64,000 bases of DNA from contig NZ_LN850107.1 of NCBI RefSeq assembly GCF_900070365.1, positions 6,510,001-6,574,000 of the forward strand. The letters are read 5' to 3'. This document shows, piece by piece, positions 53,875-61,434 of this stretch. The notes under the pieces were generated by a model, which was not told the origin of the DNA, did not search any database, and saw nothing but the letters and a program-made list of their open reading frames with translations. The first letter of the stretch is position 1; each line of letters opens with the position of its first letter. Position numbers and translations under genes: made by a program. The DNA is from Alloactinosynnema sp. L-07. Lineage in GTDB: Bacteria; Actinomycetota; Actinomycetes; Mycobacteriales; Pseudonocardiaceae.

Positions 53875-53947
53875 GGGGCTGTAGCGCAGTTGGTAGCGCG
53901 TCTCGTTCGCATCGAGAAGGTCCGGGGTTCGATTCCCCGCAGCTCCA
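53875..53947 (+). tRNA. tRNA-Ala, anticodon CGC
   Basis: A complete 73-base cloverleaf: acceptor GGGGCTG/CAGCTCC with one G-T pair, D arm GCGCAGTTGGTAGCGC, anticodon arm TCTCG-TTCGCAT-CGAGA reading GCG, T arm CGGGGTTCGATTCCCCG, discriminator A. CCA is not encoded. It is preceded by the division gene and followed by a strong hairpin. Confidence 0.95.
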
Positions 53948-53951
53948 CGGC

Positions 53952-53991
53952 AGACGGCCTGTGTTCGCGGAAGCGCGAACACAGGCCGTCT
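53952..53991 (+). terminator. 18-bp perfect hairpin after tRNA-Ala, tip GTTCGCG-GAAG-CGCGAAC
   Basis: Bases 53952-53969 pair with 53974-53991 without mismatch around loop GAAG, then GGTTTGTT follows. It starts four bases past the tRNA. The upper seven pairs and the loop nearly match a second hairpin at 55491-55526, whose lower stem is different. Confidence 0.85.
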
Positions 53992-54030
53992 GGTTTGTTC
54001 GCCGCAGTGAACGCCACTCCGGGTCTGTTA

Positions 54031-54047
54031 TCATTCACGTTGAATGA
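54031..54047. promoter_or_regulatory. Palindromic operator of the HTH/Fic module
   Basis: TCATTCA-CGT-TGAATGA has perfect 7-bp arms and ends 13 bases before the HTH gene start. TATCAT at its left edge could serve as a -10. It fits autorepression by the downstream HTH protein. Confidence 0.7.
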
Positions 54048-54060
54048 GAACGGAGTGGTC

Positions 54061-54591
54061 ATGCCTCGTGTGAAGACGCCTGTCCCGCCAGTGTTGGCGC
54101 AGCGCGCGGCTGCGCTTCGTGCCCGCCGCGAACTCGATGAGGTCGAGGAGATGCGGTTCGTCATGGAGGCCGTGGCTCACGGACTCTCGCAGGACGACAT
54201 CGCCGAAGTCATCGGCGCGTCCCAGGCCACAATCTCGAGGATCGTCAAGCGGATCGCCCAAGATCCAAGGGTTACGCGGCCGTCGGTGAAAGAGATCGTC
54301 AACCGTGCCACGGTCAAAGAGATCACCCGGTCGAAGATGGTTCAAGAGTTGCGCACACTGAAGATCGGCTACGTCAAGAAGCCTGACTCAGAGTGGATGA
54401 ACCTGCGAGGTGCCCTACACCGGGGCCTGTTGTCGAAAGCAGAGGTAGAGGTCGTCGCCGAAGACGCTGCCCGCAAGATCGTGGCTCGCGTGACGCACTC
54501 GATGGATCTGGAGGCCCAGCACGTTCCGCAGTCGGCTGTTGACGAGATGGTTCGAGAGACGACGGCCAAGCTGGTTGCGGATCTTGGGTGA
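54061..54591 (+). CDS. HTH protein, probable antitoxin/partner of Fic
   Basis: 176 residues from the ATG at 54061. An HTH lies at about 41-62 (GLSQDDIAEVIGASQATISR), flanked by basic helices; the C-terminal 80 residues are helical and acidic (LLSKAEVEVVAEDAARKIVA). The G+C content is lower than that of neighbours, suggesting recent acquisition. The Fic gene follows 78 bases later. The role as antitoxin or repressor is an inference from the pairing and the palindrome. Confidence 0.75.
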   Translation: MPRVKTPVPPVLAQRAAALRARRELDEVEEMRFVMEAVAHGLSQDDIAEVIGASQATISRIVKRIAQDPRVTRPSVKEIVNRATVKEITRSKMVQELRTLKIGYVKKPDSEWMNLRGALHRGLLSKAEVEVVAEDAARKIVARVTHSMDLEAQHVPQSAVDEMVRETTAKLVADLG

Positions 54592-54669
54592 GCTACGGGA
54601 CTCATTGCAGGGCGACACAAGGACGCGAGCGCGAGCCGTCGGGCTGTCGGCCCCTGGGTCCGAGTTCCA

Positions 54670-55326
54670 ATGACACCGAAACCAGATCTGTTCGACCCGC
54701 TCAACCAGCCGTATGGCGCGACACCGGTCGACGAAGAGTCGCGTGAGCAACTTCGGTCGGTGCACCACGGCATCGAGACGCTCGCTGAGTTGAACGCGCT
54801 GGAAGCCGCGAACATTGCTCGGGGATTGCTATGGCTGCGCCTGGAGTCGCCTTCCACGGCCGATCTGCTTGATCAATACACGCTGCGAGACGTGCACCGT
54901 CGCATGTTTGGCGATGTGTGGACCTGGGCGGGTGCGATTCGGGCTCGGGAAATGACCATTGGAATCGCACCGGACCAGATCCAGGAGCAGTGGAAGATGA
55001 TCCTCGATGACACCAAGTGGCACGTGGAGAATCGTACGTGGAGCCCGGCGGAGACAGTTCTGCGGGCGCATCACCGCACTGTGCAGATCCACCCGTTCGT
55101 CAACGGCAACGGCAGGCATGCGCGGCTCATCGCCGACGAACTCGCGGATTCGCTCGGGCTCGGGCCCGACGCGTTCTCCTGGGGACGTCAGCTTGATGCG
55201 AACACCGGTGACATGCGGCGCGAGTACCTGTCCGCCCTGCGCAGGATGGATGAGAACCGTGACGACACCAGGTCGCTCATCGAGTTCGCCATTGATCCGA
55301 TCGTCGTCGACGAGTGGAGTGACTGA
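54670..55326 (+). CDS. Fic/DOC-family protein (mobile mystery protein B-like)
   Basis: 218 residues. The Fic motif is HPFVNGNGRH at 141-150 with the catalytic His141 and the phosphate loop complete, so AMP transfer is plausible. The N-terminal pattern (PYGATPVDEE, TLAELNALEAANIARGLLWL, MFGDVWTWAGAIR) matches the mobile mystery protein B branch, which often travels with an HTH partner. No clear inhibitory (S/T)xxxE(G/N) helix is seen in the protein itself; it may be supplied by the partner. Confidence 0.88.
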   Translation: MTPKPDLFDPLNQPYGATPVDEESREQLRSVHHGIETLAELNALEAANIARGLLWLRLESPSTADLLDQYTLRDVHRRMFGDVWTWAGAIRAREMTIGIAPDQIQEQWKMILDDTKWHVENRTWSPAETVLRAHHRTVQIHPFVNGNGRHARLIADELADSLGLGPDAFSWGRQLDANTGDMRREYLSALRRMDENRDDTRSLIEFAIDPIVVDEWSD

Positions 55327-55394
55327 ACCAGAACGCTGTCCGCATGTCGGCAGCAACATCACATCGCCATGGGCCGAGCAGTCGCCCGTCGTCA

Positions 55395-55436
55395 TTTCTG
55401 GGGGCGCCGCCCCCCCCAGACCCCCACGGTGCGGTG
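55395..55436 (+). repeat. C-rich hairpin repeat, copy 1
   Basis: TTTCTGGGGGCGCCGCCCCC leads to a run of C, then CAGACCCCCACGGTGCG. CTGGGGG (55398-55404) pairs with CCCCCAG (55413-55419). A variant occurs at 55533-55568. Such CTGGGG...CCCCAG.CCCC sequences are common after genes in actinobacteria and may act as terminators; this one lies 69 bases past the Fic stop. Confidence 0.6.
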
Positions 55437-55490
55437 TCGCTTGACCCAGCCGTGCCCGGTTGGAGTAAGCGGTAGCAAGGTCCACTCTGG

Positions 55491-55526
55491 ACGACCCGTG
55501 TTCGCGGAAAGCGCGAACCGGGTCGT
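55491..55526. terminator. Hairpin with tip GTTCGCG-GAAAG-CGCGAAC
   Basis: Lower stem ACGACCCG (55491-55498) with CGGGTCGT (55519-55526); upper stem GTTCGCG (55500-55506) with CGCGAAC (55512-55518); loop GAAAG; one bulged T at 55499. The tip matches the hairpin after tRNA-Ala, and the lower stem does not. No gene ends immediately before it. Confidence 0.75.
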
Positions 55527-55532
55527 TCCGCG

Positions 55533-55568
55533 TTTCTTCTGGGGCCGAGCCCCAGGCCCCACGGCGCG
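55533..55568 (+). repeat. C-rich hairpin repeat, copy 2
   Basis: CTGGGGC-CGA-GCCCCAG (55539-55555) is preceded by TTTCTT and followed by GCCCCACGGCGCG. It has the same architecture as copy 1 at 55395-55436, with loop and spacing changes. The two copies, with the tip-conserved hairpin between them, fill the 350-bp gap before the hydrolase gene. Confidence 0.6.
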
Positions 55569-55676
55569 TCATGTCTCGACCCAGGTGGCCCATTTGGCCC
55601 GGTTCGTTTGCCATTTGGAGATGAGCAAGCGATCGTCTCGGCACCCGGCGCGGCGTGTGGGATCTACGCTCGGGGG

Positions 55677-56471
55677 ATGCACATCGATGTCGGTGGGCTG
55701 AGCATCGCCTACGAACGTGCGGGTAGTGGGCCGATCGTGGCGCTCGCTCACGGGTTTGTCGGCGATGCCCGCTCGACTTGGGGCGCGCAGATCGAGGCTT
55801 TGGCCGACGAGTTCACTGTGATCGCGTGGGAGGCGCCCGGAGCCGGGGGGTCGGCGGATCCCCCGGACGACTTCGGCATGGACGGGTATGCCGACTGCTT
55901 CGCGGGGTTCCTTCGGGCCATAGGAGTCGAGCAGGCCCACCTTGTTGGGCTCTCCTTTGGCGGAGCTTTGGTGCTTGCCGCCTTCCACCGGCACCCTGGC
56001 CTTGCGTCGTCGCTCACGCTTGTGAGCGGGTACGCGGGCTGGGTGGGCTCACTTGGCGTGGACGAGGCGGATCAGCGGCTGGCGCGGTCGTTGGCGGCAT
56101 CGCGGATCGGACCTGATGAGTTTGTCGCCGCGATGGCGCCGTCGATGTTCTCGGCCGCGGCCGGTGGTGACCTCGTGGCGGGCTTCCTTGACAGTGTCCG
56201 GGATTTCCGCCCGTGCGGCTTTCGGGCGATGGCGCGCGCGAGCTACGAGGATCAGTGGCATGTGCTGGCGGAGGTGGACGTACCGACGCTTCTGCTTTAT
56301 GCCGACCACGATGTCAGAGCGCCCGCCTCAATTGGCGAGGCGATGCATCGGCTGGTGCCCGCGTCGGAATTCGTTGTACTCACCGGGCCCGGCCACGTCA
56401 GCGCGGTGGAGGCCCCGGACGATGTATCCCGCGAACTGCGCCGTTTTCTGCGCTCAGTGTCACGCCACTAG
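55677..56471 (+). CDS. Alpha/beta hydrolase
   Basis: 264 residues from the ATG at 55677 after a G-run; a start 23 codons earlier lacks support. The oxyanion loop is ALAHGFVGDARSTW; the nucleophile elbow is VGLSFGGAL; the acid is in YADHDVRAP and the His in GPGHVSAVEAPD. There is no signal peptide. Cytoplasmic serine hydrolase; the substrate cannot be told. Confidence 0.92.
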   Translation: MHIDVGGLSIAYERAGSGPIVALAHGFVGDARSTWGAQIEALADEFTVIAWEAPGAGGSADPPDDFGMDGYADCFAGFLRAIGVEQAHLVGLSFGGALVLAAFHRHPGLASSLTLVSGYAGWVGSLGVDEADQRLARSLAASRIGPDEFVAAMAPSMFSAAAGGDLVAGFLDSVRDFRPCGFRAMARASYEDQWHVLAEVDVPTLLLYADHDVRAPASIGEAMHRLVPASEFVVLTGPGHVSAVEAPDDVSRELRRFLRSVSRH

Positions 56472-56633
56472 GTTCACCGCGTTGCTCCGCAGCGGCATTG
56501 GATGACGTTGACAGCGGCAGAAGAAGACCTCACGTCAGGGCGGCGAGCTGTTTGATACCTCAACGGTGCTCCCCACGGACGAGTGAAGCGGTCGTCGAGT
56601 GGCATGAACGCACGGCATCGAACGGCTGTGTGA

Positions 56634-57266
56634 CTACGAGATCCGGCCCGGGCCGGAGGAGGCATGGCCCTGGCGCGGCTGGAGACCGCGTAGTGCCGTT
56701 TCGACCACCTGGTCGGCGTACTCGGGAGTAAGGGGCCCGGTGCGTTGCAGCCACCGGTTGAGGACGGGGCCGAACAGCAGGTCGACAGCCACGTCCAGGT
56801 CGATGTCCTCGGCCAGTTGCCCCACCCGCTGGGCAGCGCGAAGGCGCTGTTTCTTCAGCTCCCGCATAGGTTTGTCCAGCCGGTCCAAGTAGTCGGCGGC
56901 CAAAGCGCGGTCGTGGACTATCTCGGTCAGCAGGGCGCGCATGGGCAGGTCGTAGCGCGGTTGGTTCAGTTCGGCGATCGTGGCCCGCAGGACGAGCGTC
57001 AGATCGGCGGCCAGGTCGCCGGTGTCGGGAAGGGCCGCGGCCTCGCCCTCGCCTGCGAGGGTGAGGAAGGCGTCGAAGAGTAGGGCGCCCTTTGACGGCC
57101 ACCAGCGGTAGATCGTCTGCTTCCCGACGCCCGCGGCGGCGGCGATGCCCTCGATGCTGAGCTTCGCGTAGCCCACCTCGCCGACTAGGTCGAGCGCTGC
57201 GGCGAGGATCGCCCGTCGTGACGTCTCGCTGCGACGGCTGGCGTCGGGGGCGACTTTCTGGGGCAC
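56634..57266 (-). CDS. TetR family transcriptional regulator
   Basis: 210 residues. The HTH is typical (RRAILAAALDLVGEVGYAKL, AAGVGKQTIYRWWPSKGALL). The C-terminal ligand domain is of the TetR_C type with DLPMRALLTEI. It is divergent from an SDR gene, and two near-identical 19-bp palindromes lie between them, the standard arrangement of a self-regulated TetR and its single target. Confidence 0.94.
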   Translation of the reverse strand: MPQKVAPDASRRSETSRRAILAAALDLVGEVGYAKLSIEGIAAAAGVGKQTIYRWWPSKGALLFDAFLTLAGEGEAAALPDTGDLAADLTLVLRATIAELNQPRYDLPMRALLTEIVHDRALAADYLDRLDKPMRELKKQRLRAAQRVGQLAEDIDLDVAVDLLFGPVLNRWLQRTGPLTPEYADQVVETALRGLQPRQGHASSGPGRIS

Positions 57267-57285
57267 GAGTCCACTTTAGCAAGAG

Positions 57286-57304
57286 ACGAGACGATCCGTC
57301 TTGA
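57286..57304. promoter_or_regulatory. TetR operator 1, overlapping -35
   Basis: ACGAGACG-ATC-CGTCTTGA; the right arm departs from perfect symmetry at two positions. Its end overlaps TTGACA (57301-57306), a consensus -35 for the SDR gene, with CAAACT 17 bases further as a possible -10. Confidence 0.75.
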
Positions 57305-57341
57305 CAGCTGACGTCGATTGCGGCAAACTCATGCCAACAAG

Positions 57342-57360
57342 ACGAGACGGTCCGTCTCGT
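57342..57360. promoter_or_regulatory. TetR operator 2
   Basis: ACGAGACG-GTC-CGTCTCGT has perfect 8-bp arms. It lies downstream of the presumed -10 and ends 17 bases before the SDR start. It is the same site as operator 1, with 56 bp between centres. Confidence 0.82.
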
Positions 57361-57377
57361 TATCTGAAGGGAACTAT

Positions 57378-58223
57378 ATGGAAACCTCAGGCAGTCGAGT
57401 CTGGTTCGTCACCGGCGCCAGCCGTGGGCTGGGCCGCGCCTTCACCGAGGCCGCGCTGGCCGCTGGTGATCGGGTTGTCGGTGCCGCCCGCGATGTCTCG
57501 CCCCTTGACGACGTCGCTGCCCGGCACCCGGGTCGTCTCCTGACGCTGCCGCTGGACGTCACCGACCGTTCGGCGGTGTTCGACGCGGTCGAGCAGGCGG
57601 TCGCGCGTTTCGACAGGCTCGACATCGTTGTGAACAACGCCGGGGCGCTGTTCGCCGGGATGGTGGAGGAGTTCACCGAAGCCGAGGCCCGCGCGCAGCT
57701 GGACGTCAACTTCTTCGGCGCGCTGTGGATCAGCCAAGCCGTCCTGCCGCGGTTGCGGGCCCAGGGCGGCGGGCACATCGTGCAGATCTCGAGCATCGCG
57801 GCGCTCGGTGGATTCCCCAGCACGGGGCTGTACAGCGCGAGCAAGTTCGCGTTGGAGGGCATGAGCGAGGCGCTGGCCGCCGAGGCCGCCGGGTTCGGTG
57901 TCAAGGTCACGATCGTCCAGCCGGGCGGCTACTGGACCGACCTCTATACCAGCACCACGGCGACCACCCCGAACCCCGACTACGACGAGCTGCGCGCGGA
58001 ACTGGAGAAGCAGTGGGCGGAGGGCTCGATCGACAGCGAGCCGCGTCTGGCCGCCGAAGCGGTCATGGCGCTGGCCAACAGCGACAACCCTCCGCCCCGG
58101 CTCCTGCTGGGCAGCATGGTCTACGACCTCGCCTTCGACGTCTCCCGGCGGCGCATGGACACCTGGGCCGAGTGGGAAGACGTGAGCCGCGCCGCGGAGA
58201 AGGCGGTCCCAGCCCCGAACTGA
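57378..58223 (+). CDS. Short-chain dehydrogenase/reductase under TetR control
   Basis: 281 residues from the ATG at 57378 (GAAGG upstream). TGASRGLG is the cofactor loop, NNAGALFAG the structural motif, and S (QISSIAALGG) with YSASKFALEG the catalytic residues. The C-terminal extension of 50 residues is typical of the broad ketoreductase group. Expression should be induced by the ligand of the divergent TetR. The substrate is unknown. It ends 12 bases from the convergent lipase gene. Confidence 0.92.
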   Translation: METSGSRVWFVTGASRGLGRAFTEAALAAGDRVVGAARDVSPLDDVAARHPGRLLTLPLDVTDRSAVFDAVEQAVARFDRLDIVVNNAGALFAGMVEEFTEAEARAQLDVNFFGALWISQAVLPRLRAQGGGHIVQISSIAALGGFPSTGLYSASKFALEGMSEALAAEAAGFGVKVTIVQPGGYWTDLYTSTTATTPNPDYDELRAELEKQWAEGSIDSEPRLAAEAVMALANSDNPPPRLLLGSMVYDLAFDVSRRRMDTWAEWEDVSRAAEKAVPAPN

Positions 58224-58235
58224 TACAGCCGAAGT

Positions 58236-59543
58236 TCAGGACGCGGGCTGCTCCGGAGCCAGCGAGTTGCCCGCCGGGATCCGCCCGCAGCTGGACGGAG
58301 CCGCCTTGCCCGCGAACCGGTCGTTGAGCCAGGCCAGCGCGACCGGGTACCACGGGACGGTCGCGCCGAAGTGGCTGAGCGCGTCGTACTGGTGATACTT
58401 GATCGAGTTGTTGCCGGTGGCACAGTACTGCCTGGCCAATGCCCGCACGTCGCCCGCGACCATTACGCCGTCGCCGGTTCCGATGCCTCGGGGGCTGCCG
58501 AACGTGCCCTCCAGGACGCCGAAGTTGCCTTGGGCTATGAAGGCCGGGACGGTTGGTGTGGGCGCCGAGCCGATGTTGACCTTGTTCACCGCTTCGACGA
58601 ACGGCAGCACCGAGTTCGGGTTGGCGTACTCCGGCTTCACGAGCTTCTGCCAGGTCAGCCCGGGATAGCGACCCAGCACGTCGACGATCGAGGCGTGCTT
58701 GAGCTTCTCCAGCACTTCCAGGCCGTAGGCGCTCGCGTACGGCTTGAGGTCGATGTCGTACGACCGGCTGACCCCGATGAGCGCCATCGGGATGACGCCG
58801 GACCACACGAGGCTGCCGGCGACGTACTTGAGGTTGTGCGAGGGCTTGACAAGCATGCCGCCCTCGGCGAACCCGACGAGGTTCTTGTTGACGTCCGGCG
58901 CGTAACTCGGCGCGAGCGAGGCCGCCCAGCCGGTCGCGATGGCGCCGCCGGAGTAGCCGAAGAGGCCGACCTTGGTGGCGGAGTTCATGCCCGTTTCCGG
59001 TGACCGGGTCGCGGCCCGGATCGAGTCCAGGGTGTTGGTGCCGTACTCGGGCCCGGCGCCGAAGTTCGCGGTCTGGCCCTCGGTGTCCGGGATGACCAGG
59101 TTGTAACCCTGCAACAGGGCCGGTACCAGGAACAGCGACTCGGCGTTCGCGGCGAGGCCGCCCAGGCTGACGTCGCCCGCGATCGCGCGGGAGGGGCCGT
59201 GCTCGGGATTGAGCGAGTCGTAGAACGACTGGTAGGACAGCGCCTTGCCGCTGTCCCCGGTCAGGCTGCGCACCACCGAGGTGACGTTGGCGGACGGGCG
59301 GCCCTGCGCGTCGGTTGTGCGATAGAGCAACTGGATCGCCCGCACCGGCGTGGGGAGGCCGACGAAGTGGTAGGTGAGTTTCCGCGTCTTCAGCACGGTC
59401 CCAGGGGCGAACGACGACAGCGGTTTGCTGCCGGTGTAGGCGTAGAACGAGTCGGCCGCGGTGGCCTGGGCGGCGGGCGCGGTGGCGAGGACCGACGCGG
59501 CGACGACCACGGCGGCTAGGGCGCGAATGCCGGTTCTGTACAT
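58236..59543 (-). CDS. Secreted lipase of the LIP family
   Basis: 435 residues from the ATG at 59543 (GGGGAGCC just upstream). The signal peptide is cut near 29 (APAAQATA). The nucleophile elbow is GYSGGA; DTEGQTANFGAGPEYG and the C-terminal H in YDALSHFGATVPWYP fit the LIP (secretory lipase) family first known from Candida. It would hydrolyse triacylglycerols or esters outside the cell. A long 5' gap separates it from the divergent surface-protein gene. Confidence 0.9.
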   Translation of the reverse strand: MYRTGIRALAAVVVAASVLATAPAAQATAADSFYAYTGSKPLSSFAPGTVLKTRKLTYHFVGLPTPVRAIQLLYRTTDAQGRPSANVTSVVRSLTGDSGKALSYQSFYDSLNPEHGPSRAIAGDVSLGGLAANAESLFLVPALLQGYNLVIPDTEGQTANFGAGPEYGTNTLDSIRAATRSPETGMNSATKVGLFGYSGGAIATGWAASLAPSYAPDVNKNLVGFAEGGMLVKPSHNLKYVAGSLVWSGVIPMALIGVSRSYDIDLKPYASAYGLEVLEKLKHASIVDVLGRYPGLTWQKLVKPEYANPNSVLPFVEAVNKVNIGSAPTPTVPAFIAQGNFGVLEGTFGSPRGIGTGDGVMVAGDVRALARQYCATGNNSIKYHQYDALSHFGATVPWYPVALAWLNDRFAGKAAPSSCGRIPAGNSLAPEQPAS

Positions 59544-59827
59544 GGCTCCCCAAGGGATCGTGAGGTGGGTCACGGGCTCATCGGGGGCAAGTTACCAGCA
59601 AGTAACCATCGGTGTACAGACTTGTTCATGGACGCACCCCCGGGTGTCTCCCGGCGTCTTTCGTGTGCATTGACGAAAATGTCGCGTGTGGACTGTCATG
59701 GGTGGTGAAACGGACACGGTGATGTGGGAACCGTTACTGGATAACGTGTTTCGCGCTATTGCGCTGGGGGTGCGTGATCGGGATCCTGGCGCTCTCCCCG
59801 TATCGCTTTCCGAACCTGGAGTCGTCC
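59544..59827. other. 284-bp divergent intergenic region
   Basis: It lies between the lipase and the LAETG protein and is lower in GC than the genes. The sequence ACCAGCAAGTAACCATCGGT near 59595 and the block CCGTTACTGGATAACGTG near 59735 are the AT-richer parts where promoters would be expected. No reliable -10/-35 pair or RNA structure was found. Confidence 0.4.
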
Positions 59828-60727
59828 GTGCGCCGTCCTAGTTTGTTCGCCACCACCTCCGGTCTCGCCGGAGCCGTCGCGGTCGCCGCGTTGAGTGTGT
59901 CGCCCGCCGCCGCCGCGGGTCCGCAGACCGGCAGCGCGTTCGCCGTGTCCGTTCAGGCCACGGTGCTCAACGCCGTGGGAGTCGACGTCCCCGCGTTGCC
60001 CAAGGCGACTTATCCGGCCGGGCAGGACAAATCGGTGGTGAAGATTGATCTTCCGACGAACCTCCCCGGCCACGCCAAGCTGCTCAATGCCTCGTCCGAG
60101 GTGAAGGGCGGTGTGTTGACCAGTGCGGCAAGCATCGCCGATGTGGATCTGCTGGGGCTGGTCAAGGCGAAGATCGTCACGGCGACCTGTGTGTCCGACG
60201 GCAAGACCGTCACCGGCGAGTCGCACCTGGCCGACGTGTGGGTCGCGGGCAAGCGGATCGATGTGGCCGTGACGGGGAAGATCGCCGTCTCCGACCTGGT
60301 CACGGTGTGGGTCAACGAGAAGGTCCGCACCGGCGACACGCTGACGGTGAACGCGCTGCGGGTCAGTGTCGGGGGTGCGATCGCCAACGTGAGCAAGGCC
60401 GACGTGATCCTGGCGCAGGCCAGGTGCGCGGGACCCAGTGCCAAAGCCCCCGGTGGCGGTTCGGGCACGACCCCCGCGACGCCGACGACAGTGCCCGATG
60501 GCGGGGTCACGACTCCGGGTTCGCCGTCGTCCTCGGTTCGCCCGCCCGCGACCACCACGTCGGCCGCGACGACCACGAGCACGGGTGTCCCCGTTGGGTC
60601 GAGCGACGGCGGCGATCTGGCCGAGACCGGCGTGAGCGCGGTGCTGCCGCTGTCGCTGGCGGGCGGCGCCCTGATGTCGGCGGGGGCCTTCGCCCTGTGG
60701 TGGGTGCGGCGCGCGCGTTCGGCCTGA
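59828..60727 (+). CDS. Sortase-anchored surface protein (LAETG)
   Basis: 299 residues from the GTG at 59828, with GGAG six bases upstream; a longer in-frame start would disturb the signal peptide. The signal peptide ends near 30 (VSPAAAAG). A beta-rich domain of about 170 residues resembles choice-of-anchor proteins. A Pro/Thr/Ser linker follows (TTSAATTTSTG). The end is LAETG at 264-268, a hydrophobic helix (272-293) and RRARSA. LAxTG is the class E sortase signal of actinomycetes. It should be covalently fixed to the wall. Confidence 0.88.
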   Translation: MRRPSLFATTSGLAGAVAVAALSVSPAAAAGPQTGSAFAVSVQATVLNAVGVDVPALPKATYPAGQDKSVVKIDLPTNLPGHAKLLNASSEVKGGVLTSAASIADVDLLGLVKAKIVTATCVSDGKTVTGESHLADVWVAGKRIDVAVTGKIAVSDLVTVWVNEKVRTGDTLTVNALRVSVGGAIANVSKADVILAQARCAGPSAKAPGGGSGTTPATPTTVPDGGVTTPGSPSSSVRPPATTTSAATTTSTGVPVGSSDGGDLAETGVSAVLPLSLAGGALMSAGAFALWWVRRARSA

Positions 60728-60728
60728 A

Positions 60729-60895
60729 CTAGTGGTGTGTCCACGAACGTTGCCAGGCTCTCGACGGCCCAGCTTCCCGCTGGCCGCACCGCCGAAACGC
60801 CCAAGTACACCCAGTACGAGCGGCATTCCGGCGGCACGCCCACCGGAAACCTGGATCCGCCGACAGCCCGACAACGTTCATGGACACACCACTAG
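60729..60895. mobile_element. MITE-like element with 25-bp terminal inverted repeats
   Basis: CTAGTGGTGTGTCCACGAAC begins at 60729 and is matched in reverse at 60895 over 25 bases with one interior mismatch and one terminal. Both ends are CTAG, the preferred IS630-type target, whose TA is duplicated on insertion. The 117-bp interior has no gene. It lies one base past the surface protein stop and supplies the stop codon of the convergent small gene. Confidence 0.7.
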
Positions 60896-61155
60896 CCGAT
60901 GAGCTGGCTGTCGTGATCGGCCGCCAGCTCCTCGGCCAGGATGCGGTCCACCCGCCGAGCGGCGTCGCGCAGCGACTTGATCACGTGCGCGGCCAGGAGC
61001 GCGGTGGCGCAGGTGGCCGCGCCTGCCCACGCGGCGACGGGCGTGTGGATCAGCAGGGCGGGCACGCCCGTGGCGGTGACGATGGTCGCCGTCGGTAGTA
61101 GGTGCGCGGGCAGGCGGAACGGTGCCATCACCGTCCGGCGGGGGTGGGTCGCCAT
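60892..61155 (-). CDS. Small two-helix membrane protein
   Basis: 87 residues. It has a basic N-terminus (MATHPRRTVMAPFRLPAHLL), two adjacent hydrophobic segments (about 18-35 and 40-62), and a charged C-terminal helix (RDAARRVDRILAEELAADHD). Its TAG stop is made by the CTAG at the border of the inverted-repeat element, so its last residues may have changed when the element landed. The family is not known to me. Confidence 0.6.
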   Translation of the reverse strand: MATHPRRTVMAPFRLPAHLLPTATIVTATGVPALLIHTPVAAWAGAATCATALLAAHVIKSLRDAARRVDRILAEELAADHDSQLIG

Positions 61156-61434
61156 GGGTCGGTTCCTTGCCAGGGCTGGGGAAGTAGGCCCTTCTCGGGT
61201 GAGCTAGGCAGAACTGACGCGTCATCCGGAGTGTCGGATTTGGGTATTCCTTTCGTTACGCAAAGTCAATTGAATGATGAACGTTCACTCGGATGGGGCA
61301 TGGGTAGCCCAGTGGAAGATCGCAACCCGCCCGGGTAAGCCTGGTCGATCGGCCCTTCAGTCGCTCTAGACAGAACCTTGAGCCCGCCCCCCGACGCTTC
61401 TCCCGACGCAAGGGACGACGTGGGAGGGTGCTCG
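61156..61434 (+). promoter_or_regulatory. Upstream region of the synthetase operon
   Basis: A 279-bp gap with an AT-richer part at about 61225-61290 (TTTGGGTATTCCTTTCGTTA). TGAACGTTCA (61278-61287) is a perfect 10-bp palindrome, and CAATTG lies just before it. A promoter for the synthetase gene is expected here; the start site cannot be fixed. Confidence 0.45.
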
